Shown here in pieces: positions 8,650-20,100 of a stretch of DNA of 64,000 nucleotides. A program made the position numbers and the translations under genes. Position 1 is the first letter of the stretch, and each line of letters begins with the position of its first letter. The stretch is from Siderastrea radians (lineage: Eukaryota > Cnidaria > Anthozoa > Scleractinia > Rhizangiidae), in the NCBI GenBank assembly GCA_964017195.1, contig OZ024898.1, positions 310,001-374,000 of the forward strand. The letters run 5' to 3'. The notes under the pieces are model-generated. The model made no database searches, was not told the DNA's origin, and saw only the letters and a list, made by a program, of their open reading frames with translations.

Positions 8650-10485
8650 CTATAGAAGTAATAAACATTATTATTATTATTATCACTCTTCTTAGTTTGA
8701 CGAAAGGTCTCCAAACCGACAGAGTGACAAAGATCTCCAGATCCCATAAGAACACAATTACGTGCATCGTTGAGCATTATAACAGAGAACAAAGTCATAA
8801 CCGAGAAAAACATGTCACATCATGAGTGATAAACACATTTTTTTAAAAATTTTGAATCTTGAATGAACGACCATCTGTTCGTGTTAAAAAAACGGAAGCC
8901 ATCGTTGGATTACGGCTTACAATGAAAACTCCCCGCGACTTCAAAACAACACAAGCTCTCCTTAACGCAACTATTTTCAGATCGTTTTGACCATTATTTC
9001 ACATCGACTTGTATTTTGGAACCCCGTCTAATAGGATATTTATCCTTTATCTCTTTTCACACTCTAATTTAATATGCTGTAAAAAACCATGAACATCATT
9101 CTCTATAGCGCCTCTACTGTTGTATAAGACGCTAATAAAAAACGATATCACATACCGGGTAAAACCATGAAGACACAAAAATACTAAAATCTTACACCGG
9201 AAACTTGACGCGATTTGTACCCCTGGCTTTATGAACGTTTATACCCTATGTGACATGCGCGACGCGCACTTATCTTCTTTGTTACCGAAAATATACCACA
9301 AGTGAACCAGAGATATGTGGGTCTATATCCAGACACAAACTCCATCGAGTGATAGCAATGTGGTCTTCATTCCATGAACGAAGCCACACAATGACACAAA
9401 AAGATGCAAATAACGAGCTAAACATTTATTACCAACCTAAATATTAAAACTTAAGCTACTATACAGTTCTAAGAATAATCAAAACACTTGCTATAACAAC
9501 ATAAACTGCCAAAGCAAGAAAAATTCCTTTGAACAATGTAAATTTATACAAGTGTTTAAAATTCTAGGTGGAATCAATTTACTGTCACGTAATGGATTAT
9601 GGCACTGTTGCTGTATACCCATCTATACTCACCTCTCTTACTCTTTTTTCAATAGACGTATAGTCTCTGATTGTTTTAAATCTGCGTTCTATAAGGACCA
9701 AAAAACTGCAGGGTCTGTGTTTGACACTGTGCTTGACACTGTACCTGATACTGTGTTTGCCAAAGGCACAAGTGTTAAATCTTGGTACAGAAAAATCTAC
9801 ATTCCTAAGGGCGTACCCACAGGCGTTCCTATTAAATAGGTCACTAACATTCTTAGGGCACAGATTGGTTTTTACTTTACACATTAACGAAAGCTACGCC
9901 TTGCCATCAGCAATTGTACAGTGTCAGCAAGTCAATCATCTTTTACCCTGGAACCAGAGGCCTGCTGGATATATATAAGCGGGGTTATCAGCCGCATCAC
10001 AGCAGTTCGAGCCTTGTTCCTGCGGTTTCACCCCTTTAAATCAAAGAATCTAAAGATAAAACCACAGGCACCCAGGAAAGCCTTCTTTTGGGGAGATCAT
10101 CATAACTTGCACCTCTATTGCAGTAATTGCACGTGGGCTTTTTCCTTTACATGCTCCAATTTTCTCATGTCCGATGAACAACAAAAATGCCAAACCACTT
10201 CACAGTAAGTCAGCAAGGGCAGGATGGTGGACGTGTATTTTTAAAGTTTAGTGTGCCTTGGTATTATATGACGTGCACGAAACAATACTCCTACGTGCTT
10301 TGATGCCCTCTTGCAGACATGGCTGACATAAATTTTCAAATTAATTTCACTGTCAATACAATGGTCAGGACAGCAACTAAAACTGAGCACATTTAACTTT
10401 TGTGTCCTTGATTACCAAATCTATTTTACTGTTTATGGACCTTGGCCTGAAACTTATTGCTTAATATTTAGAGAAGATCCCTTAA
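8650..10485. other. Non-coding stretch with an (ATT)n tract
   Basis: An (ATT)n run lies at about 8667-8685, directly after AAGCGCTATAGAAG, a tail style seen at LINE/SINE ends. Short open frames around 9552-9884 contain a GACACTGT-type internal repeat and no known domain. No gene is supported. Confidence 0.5.
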
Positions 10486-10697
10486 TTAACCCTCTAAGCG
10501 CTGACAGTGACGAAAATGAAATTTCTCTTAACATCATCACTAATTTTTCAAACATTCAAGTGATGAGAACAAAGGAAGTGACCACCAAGGATGAGATGAT
10601 TTGATATTCAGACAAACTCTACGTGTTAGTTCCATAAGAAATGTATGGAGAACAGTAAGGAGAATATGCATTTTCATGTCAGGGCTTAAAAGGTTAA
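10486..10697. mobile_element. 204-bp TTAA-flanked MITE
   Basis: TTAA at 10486-10489 and 10694-10697 flanks imperfect terminal inverted repeats: left CCCTCTAAGCGCTGACA, right in reverse complement CCTTTTAAGCCCTGACA. Size and CCCTCT start match the element at 54550-54761. It lies downstream of the last exon of the membrane-protein gene. Confidence 0.65.
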
Positions 10698-11154
10698 AGC
10701 AGATTGGTTGCATACTGGTTGACGTATGTCATTTTACTTGTCAGACATAGTCTCACATAAGAAAGCAGTCTAAGCTTGTCTCAAAGCAACAAATTAAGCA
10801 CAGTAGAACCCTCTCTATCTGGCCATAAGAGCGATACTAAAATTTCGTCACGTAAATGAGGTGACTGGATGAAAGCCAGGATTATTTTACAAGGAAACAA
10901 GCTCACGAGCTGGCATTTCTCCTTTGAACCAAAATAAAAACAATCATTGTAAGCTGTATTAATGATGCAAATGTAAATCCTGGGTCCACTGCATTCATAC
11001 TTTGTTGGTTTAATTTTTTTCACTACTGAGTTTCAGGCCTGGGTTTTTAAACAACGTTCTTAGTATATTAACGAGTCTACACCACTTGTTTCTTATTATT
11101 AATGTACGCTATATAATGCAAGCCCCATCCTATTTGTTATTCTTGCTACTGTTT

Positions 11155-14100
11155 TTACACATCCATTGTCCCAGGTGCATTCTGAGAAGGAGAAGCTCCG
11201 GCCACAGACATTGATGGTGGGGCATTTCCTGTCTGCACGTAAGAATAAGGTGGTGGCCTCTCGTGCTCCTTCGGAGCTTGCTGTTAAAAAGATAAATTTG
11301 TATAATTTACAAAAGCCTCATGAAAACATTTCAAAGGTTTCTTGCTAAAAAAGAAAGTGTGTGGACAAAGTGCATTTTCATCAGTTAGAAGCACCGAGAA
11401 GCAGCAGAAGAGGGGTGCAGGCTGGGATGGCAAAGAGGTAAAAAGAGGGGCGTGGGCTAAGACCGGAAAGAATTAAGGTATGTTCAACTTATCAATTCCA
11501 CACAACGCAATATGCACATTGCTGGAGCAATAATAATAATCAGAGGACCAGGGAAGACCTGGAGAAGTAGTTAAGGCAACATGATAATCTCTTTACAACA
11601 GATAGCCATTTGAACTACATGCATGATGAAAAAGTTTGAAAAATTCCACATGTATGTAGGGGTGGTCAGTGATATCACATATACAAGGGAGGCACAGTTT
11701 TATGTTTCCAATGGGCAACTCTTCCCATGACAATTTTTGTGGCAAGTTACATGACGTGCCATTTCACACTACTGGGGTATGAAAGGTTTGATAACCATGA
11801 CTCTTACCTGAGGATTTGCTTGATTGGGCACAGTTGCACCAGCATAAGACACAGGGACTGCACCAGGAGGGCTGGGTGCAGATGGTGCAGCCCAGTAAGG
11901 AGCTGGCTGCATTGGTACAGGCTGCTGTGAAATATTAACAGAATTATATATTTGGTGATTCACGATTAAGTACAAGCGTGGTAGGCCTGGAAAAAATTCC
12001 TGGGAAAAAACTATCACTTGAGGTAAAATTTTCCTGTTAAATCTTTAACTTAATTACATTGTAGGCTTAAAAAATGATGGTGCACAAGTTTTCCTATGAA
12101 TGGGTGACCATAAGACGTTTCAAAACTAAGTGAGCATCTGAGTGTGTTAATAATGAATGTAGTACTGGTGTCTTTGCACCTTTTTAGAACTTCTAAGGGA
12201 GTTTCAGAGAAGCTAAAAATGCAGTTCATAATACCTCTAATGTGCAACTATTATCATTCTGTGGATAAAATTCTAGAGTGTGAACATTCAAGTGGCTGTC
12301 TCCCTAAGATCCTCACAAACCAAATTGGTCACAAAATAGATTTCCTTCAAATCTTGTATGTGAATTAATTACACTTTGTCTGGGTACTTTAAAAACACTT
12401 TTCGTTTGGGCTCTAAATGCTTTCTTCGACAGTTTACAAGGGGGTCCTCTGGTGGACAAAAATGGACATTTTATTGGTACAAAAATGCCAGTTTTCAATA
12501 ACTTTGGTAACTCCTCACAACACTTAAAATTTGATGCAGGACAAAATTCTACTGTTGGTTGATAAGTACAACTCTTCCTTATGCTACAGTGTTACTGACA
12601 TTTCCATGTAGTTGTTTTGAGTAGTTAAAACAGTTCCTTTTAACAACCCAATTTCACAACTTTTAAAAAAGTAGGAAAAATAGGTAAACAAAAATACATG
12701 TTAACAAAAAGTGAGACCTCTTATAGCAAATTCCTTGCAGACATGGCAAGTTAAAGACTTGGTCTTGGCTATAATAAAACAAAATCGTGGGGCCAGACAG
12801 TTTAAAGAACGTGGCGCCGCTTTGAAACACCAGTATTTCTAAATTATGCAAATTACAAAGGCCAAGCTATGCGTGGAATTTAAGAGCAAATGTGATGTGA
12901 GCAATGCTCCCTTGCATCAGGAAAACACAAAAATAGTTTCAAACTACAGCGCGACACAAATGTAAACTGACAATATTTCGCATATACCTTTTAATTAATT
13001 AAATTGTACAGCATTCAAAATAGCTCATTAACTATGCTCAATTCACAAGATAAACAAGTTATAAAGTACATGCCACTCGATGATTGCTCATTGCGCTTAG
13101 CAAGTAACTTTACAAAACCACCTTGATCTAGAAGTATTAATCTGAGAATCAATAAAAGCAAGTCATATTGAGTATATCACATCTTATGTTTTGCAAACTA
13201 ATCTAGCGAACAGTTTATGCATGCAAAATAATGAAATCAACGAAGGGCACCTTGATCTGTTTACTTTGCACCTATTACCTCAATTTTCTGTCATCTTCGA
13301 TCCAATATAGATCCGTGCGTTTCAGAGATCATCTTCGAAGCGTCAAGCAGTCGGTTTTATAGAAAATTCTTCGTTCAAAAACCTTCATTTAGAACAAGCT
13401 TTCCATGCACTTAGTTCTCTTGGACAGTCGTTCTCGCAATCTCGTACCCAGAGTCCACTGGCTTTTTGGTCAGCGGGAGGGCGCCAGTTATATTATTCAG
13501 GCAGTAGCCACTGACCAGTAACTAATGTCAACAACAACACCTGGTACTGCTCCGTTTTACACTCGCATTTTGGCTCTTAATTAGCTATCTAAAATTTGAA
13601 TTCATGATCCTTCACCTAAATTTATATGAAAATAGGAGCTGGAGCTCATGGGGAGAAAAAACAATTTTTGTTCTTAGTATTAGATCTGCAAGCACACAAC
13701 CACAATGAGGGCCAAGGTTTCGAAATTTTTTGTATTTTCAGCTAGGTAAAATAACTTGTACAGCTGGGCACGTCTTCATAGATCTGAAAATAACCCTCCT
13801 GTTTTCGACTTCTGGGGCTTTGAAAGGTTCCTTCATTTTTTAAAAAGTAATCAGCTACAGTTAACAGACAACCTTAACCCTGTCTAGACCGGACCTTCTT
13901 TGGTCTTCCGTGGCCGTTGAGGGGCAGGCCTCCATTAAACTCCGATAGCAATAAAACAATGAAAATGAAACTTAGAGGGTCAAAAGTATGTTCAAGAATT
14001 TTGTCCAAGAATGTTTCCTTTGCGATCGGCAAGTGATACTGATGACGTCACACGACGTCAGACTTACGTCACAATTTCGAATTGGCAGCCATCTTGGATC

Positions 14101-17100
14101 CACCGTATTGGATTTCGTGATTTCCCTAAAACTTCGGAAAGCCACCCAATTGACCAAAAAGTGAACAAAAATAATAAAACAACTCTAAAACTATCTAATA
14201 ACATGACACCTAAAGCGAGAAAGTCATTTTTGTTTTCGGTTAAAACAGTAATGTACCAAATTATTTTAGAAAAACACGCCTGTCAAAGTTTGATTGCCTT
14301 AGCAACGTGAATCTCACTGTACATTGACCTACCACACTAATTTGTTCCCAAATAATTTTTCAAATAAAAGTTTTGCGGTGTTTGTTCACATATTAAAAAA
14401 TAATAGAAAAGTTTCAAGTCCGCAAAGGCAGAATCCATGCACCCTCCCCTCTCCCCAACTATAGGGTTAATTTAAAACAAAGTAGTGATTCAAGGAACTC
14501 AAAAATTCCTTCGGAAAAGCCAGTAGTAAATGACTGGAAACAATATTCAAGAGGAAACGAGTTTCTGTTCTAGGTAACGGGCGTCTACTGTACAGTTAGA
14601 CTAAGAGTAGTCTAGTAGAGATAGTACTTATCGTAGAGTAATTTTTTGCGTGAGCTCATGTATCTCACCCGCTATTCAATCCCTAACAAAAATCTGAGGA
14701 TACTCGTAAGTTCCTCTGTTTAAGCCTGGTTCTCATACTACCCAGGCTAGTCTGTGATCAACTCTGGAAGTGACATTCACTATGTTTGGTGGTATATTGC
14801 TAATCTAGAGAAAGCACAGCAAAACTGAGTCGAGGCGAAATTCCAAAAGCAAGACGTCTTTTTGGGTATCGTATGTTCACATTTGGTAGAGCAGTACCCC
14901 ACGATCAGGTGGTTCTGGGGGCTACATATTGCAAACTGGATCACAACCATTAAGTCGTCATGGACCAAGCTCCCACCACTGTTTTATCAAACAGAAAGTA
15001 TTCAACGGAGGATATTTCTATCAAGTAGTAATATTTTTGCTTTACTGACGTTTCGCCAGGGTCAGATTCCAGAATTTAACAGCTTGGATGAAACTAGAAG
15101 TTTATTTTCAAACTTGTTAAGATGTGCCCCCAAAGTCCGAGTTATCACGTTATTTCACCTTGCTTAAAATACAAAAAAATTACCAACCACGTCACACACT
15201 ATGGTTATGTGCTTGCAGCCTTTAAGGGCAAAAATTTGCATTTTCTCTCAAGACCTCCAACCCTTATTTTCAAATGAATTCACCATTCATTGGTGAGCGA
15301 TCTTGCATTCAAATTTAAGATAGCTAAGAGAAACACGAGTGCAAAACGGAGCAGTACCAGGTCTTTTTGTTGACCTTAGCTACAGGTCAGCGGAGAGAAG
15401 TAATGAATGGGAAGCTTGGTCTAAATGAAGGCGGCTTTTGAACGAAGAATTTTCCGAAAGCCACCTGTTTTGACGCTTCTAAGATGATCTCTGAAATGCA
15501 CGGATCTGTTTTTGATCGAAGATGACAGAATAATTGAGGTAATGGATGCAAATGAAAACAGAACAAGATGCCCTTCATTGATTTCATTATTTTGCAAGGC
15601 ATTACTTTAAGTGTTTGCTACAGTACCGCTCGAAAGTATTGGTGCATAAGCACGCGGCGAAACCTCATCCGCTGCCATTTTGTTTTCCTCGAATTTGCCG
15701 CGGTGGGACGAAAACCGCAACCTCGGTAAGGATGAAAGAGACCGAACACCGCGGCTGACTTGACGCGGCAATGCCTCGGTAACCAAACAATAGTGGCTAA
15801 TTTCTATTGTTTTGGCATTGTTTAATTACTTTATCTCACTAATACTCTCAAAGGAGCAAATAGACAAAAGGTTAGCAGAATAATTTCACAAGATTGCGCT
15901 TCGTGATAAAACCGATTTCGGACTCGATCGTGACTTGCTGTCACGCCGGCTTGGCATTGCAGGTGTTTTTATCACCAAGTGCAATTATAAATAAAGAACT
16001 TTAAAGATCATGTTTTTATTGGTATTAGATCGTTTAAGGAGAGCTATGAGCAAGCCGATGTATTTAAATGTTTTTCGAGCAAGCCGGTAGTCTGTGCGAT
16101 ACAACACGAGAGGTTCTCGTTTCAGACTTTGCAAGATGGCGGGACTAGGCGCCAGAATCATGCACAATCACAATAGAATGGATTGTTGGGCAGCCGCAAG
16201 CAAACTTCGAGCGAACGAACAGAAGCTGACACGTTCAATAGTAAAGTAAAACATGTTCTTTATTTAAAAAAAAACAGTTTTAGTCGGCAAACACGACTAT
16301 GTGGTGCCAGGCGTTGCATGAATAATTTGTGTGCCGAATGCGACGTAAGCTGAAATTTTCAGAATTGAAATATGCCTTCGCCATATTCAAACATGCCGTC
16401 AAAAGCAAAACTGCTGAATGTAACTTGAACTAAAAAGCAAAAGTTATGATGTTAGATCAGAGTAAAATAGCAAGTTTTTTCCTGAGATTATTTTTAGTTC
16501 ATGGAGCATTGCACTGAATTTAAATTTGCATACTGTGAGTCTCAAAATAAATTGTGCGAGCGATGTGGGAACAAATCGAACCTTTCTAGATCTTTTGCGC
16601 ACTTAATCCTTCGATGATAATTGAAATAGTAAATGAAACTCATGTTGAAACTCAAAGACAATGCCAAGTGTAAAAGAATTTGTAAGAATTAGCGATATAT
16701 AGCGCGGAGTCAGTTTCAGTTCAAAAGCGCATCAAATTTGCATAACGGGTGAAATCTGACCTTTTCAATGAACGTCAGATGGTATTTAACGCAACAATTC
16801 TATCTCTATGATGTCCGTTTTATTTCTTCTAGCTGTTGCAAATGGCCGAGTTTCCATTTCTTTCTTCAACTAACGTTAGCATTCAGCAAAAGTGCTCAGA
16901 AGTGACGGTTTGTGAATCACGGTAAAAGCAATAACACTTGAAATCTATCACATCATAAAATCATCGGCGCGCGACGTCTCGCTTATTGAAGTTAATTAAT
17001 CTTTGAAACAAAGGAAACAAAAGGCTATTCAAACACCACCGTGTCCTATTCTTTACCGCGGTATTTCTGACCGCAAAAAACCGAGGTAAGACCGGAGTTT

Positions 17101-20100
17101 CAAAGAAGTTAGACGAGGTTTTCCCGAGGTCAAACCGGAGATACAAACTGCAATTCCACCGCGGCAGTATCGCGGAAAATGCACCAATGCTTTTCAGCGG
17201 TATTGTAGATTAGTTTGCAAAACACAAGCTGTGATATACTCATTTAATGACTTGCTTTTATTCATTTATTCTCAGATTAATACTTCTAGATCAACGTGAT
17301 TTTGTAAAGTTACTTGCTAAGCGCAATGAGCAATCATCGAGTGGCATGTACTTTATAACTTGTTTATCTTGTTTATCTTGTGAATTGAGCATAGTTAATG
17401 AGCTATTTTGAATGCTGTACAGTTTAATTAAAGCTATATGCAAAATATTACCAGTTTACATTTGTGTCGTGCTGTAGTTTGAAACTATTTTTGTGTTTTC
17501 CTGATGTAAGGGAGCATTGCTCGCATCACATTTGCTCTTAAATTCCACGCATAGCTTGGCGTTTGTAATTTGCATAATTTAGAAATACTGGTGTTTCAAA
17601 GCGGCGCCACGTTCTTTAAACCGTCTGGCCGCACGATTTTATTTTATTATAACCAAGAACAAGTCTTTAACTTGCCATGACTACAAGGAATTTGCTATAC
17701 AAGGTCTCACTTTTTGTTAACATGTATTTTTGTTTACTCATTTTTCCCACTTTTTTAAAAGTTGTGAAACTGTGTTGTTAAAAGGAACTGTTTTAACTAC
17801 TCAAAACAACTACATGGAAATGTCAGTAACACTGTAGCATAAGGAAGAGTTGTACTTATCAACCAACAGTAGAATTTTGTCCTGCATCAAATTTTAAGTG
17901 TTGTGAGGAGTTACCAAAGTTATTGAAAACTGGCATTTTTGTACCAATAAAATGTCCATTTTTGTCCACCAGAGGACCCCCTTGTAAACTGTCGAAGAAA
18001 GCATTTAGAGCCCAAACGAAAAGTGCTTTTAAAGTAGCCAGACAAAGTATAATTCACATACAAGATTTGAAGGAAATCTATTTTGTGACCAATTTGAGTT
18101 ATGAGGATCTTAGGGAGACAGCCACTTAAATGAAAGCCCCGGTGTTTTCCTGTGGTACTACTGATTACGCCGTACAGGCTGGTTTTATTCATGAGTGGCT
18201 CTTCTACCGCAAATAAAAGCATTTAAGCTGTGACCTTACTGTGACATGGTTTGTTTTTCAATACGTTACGACAAATGAAATTGAGCACTCGTAATGATTG
18301 AAGGGGCTAAATACGTGAGCTGCTACCTGTTGAGGAACGTACACGGCCTGTTGGCCTGCCATTGCGTAGCCATGAGGTACAGTTGTCACGGCACCACTTG
18401 GCTGAATGACCATCATGCCACCTTGGCCTCCTGGGTACATGTGTTGAGGCTGTAGGTACACCACTTGCTGATTGGTTGCAGCCTACATTGTAATAAATTA
18501 AATAATAATTAATAAAACATTTGATTAATCAATAATGAACTGCACCATTACCCAACTTTTGAATCTATGGATTGAACAATGACAATTTGAGCAAAAGCTA
18601 ATGAGCAGTACTTCCCTGTGGTGCTGTTTATTACACTGTACAAGGTGGTTCTAACTTTTGAATCTGTGGATGGAATCCTTAAGTGTGACCATTCAAGTGA
18701 AAGCTACTGAGCAGTACTTTCCTGTGGTACTGTTTATTACGCTGTACAAGGTGGTTCTAACTTTTGAATCTGTGGATGGAATTCTTAAGTGTGACCATTC
18801 AAATGAAAGCTACTAAGCAGTAGTGTTCTGTTTGGTATGCTGCTCAAGGTGGTTCTAACATTTGGAGCCTGTGTGACCATTCAAATGAAAGTTGGAGAGA
18901 AGAACGTTGCTTTCTATTAAATGCTGTTGAACAAGGTGACTTAATGTTGTCGGTAAACGATGGGATAAAATCTGTTGTTAAGTGTGACTGCAGGCCTGCT
19001 GACCAATAAACCAGCACAGTAACTTAAGGCCTCACTCGGATCATAATAAGACGTGACCACTGTAATCTAATGAAGGCTATTGAGCAGTAAGTTCTAACTT
19101 TTGAGTCTCTGGATGAAATCCTTAAGTGAACACAATGTACATGTATCATAAATGACCTTCAAATAATTATCACATCCTGTGGCTGTTTTAATTAGAAAAC
19201 ACTAAACTGAAGGATTCAAGTAGTTGTAGTCAAATAATTCCAGATCATGAAAATGACTTGCAGTGTTCTCCTTATTAGACGGTAACCGGTAAAATTTACC
19301 GCTTGTATCACCGCTTGTTACCGGTTAGAAGCACGTACTAAGGCCCGGATTAGAAACATCCAACAGATTTGGACTGTGAAAAGATTTATTTATCGGATTG
19401 AATTACAAAAAAATTTATGTCAGTCGTATGACATACCACGTCAGTCTTGTCTTAGTAACTTTTCTCATTGTCCATGCGTTCGTACAATATTAGACAAAGT
19501 CTTATGATCTCGACGTTTCTAAGTTCATTATATAATAGTCTCATCTTCTCAACGTTTCTCTGCATGTTTCTACCTTTTGTAAGATGTTAGTCGTATCTTT
19601 TTAAAGTTGCTCAGAATGCTAGTACATTCCTAAGGTATTAGCCTTCTCGACATTTTCCGTGCGATAGTATGTTCGTCAGTGTTGGTCTTTTCTTCACGAC
19701 TGTCCACATTTCTCCGTACGTTAGAACATTCAAAAGCATTATTGTTCTCTTACTCGTCCGTATGTTAGTATATTCTTAATTAAAATGTTGTTAGTTGTAT
19801 ATACTTGACATTTCTCCGTACGTTAGCATTGTCGTAGGATATTATTGTTATCTTCGCCACGTTTATCTGTATGTTGGTTTGTTCAGGTTTATTCGTAAGG
19901 TGCTGTTGGCATTTGTCTTATCTTTTAGGCACTTCTCCGAACGTTTTTTAGGTTACTTTAAGCTTTTTCATCTAGATGTTTGCCTGTATGTTAGTACGTT
20001 CCTTGTAACAGGAATCGCAAACATCAAGCATTTTGTAACGTGTTTGAGACACGTGTGAGTCTAGTGTCATGTGGGCAACATTCCGGCTCTCATGACGACA

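Noticed and set aside
9552..9978. Short open frames on both strands
   Set aside because: No domain, no splice signals of note, and a GACACTGT-type internal repeat explains part of the openness.
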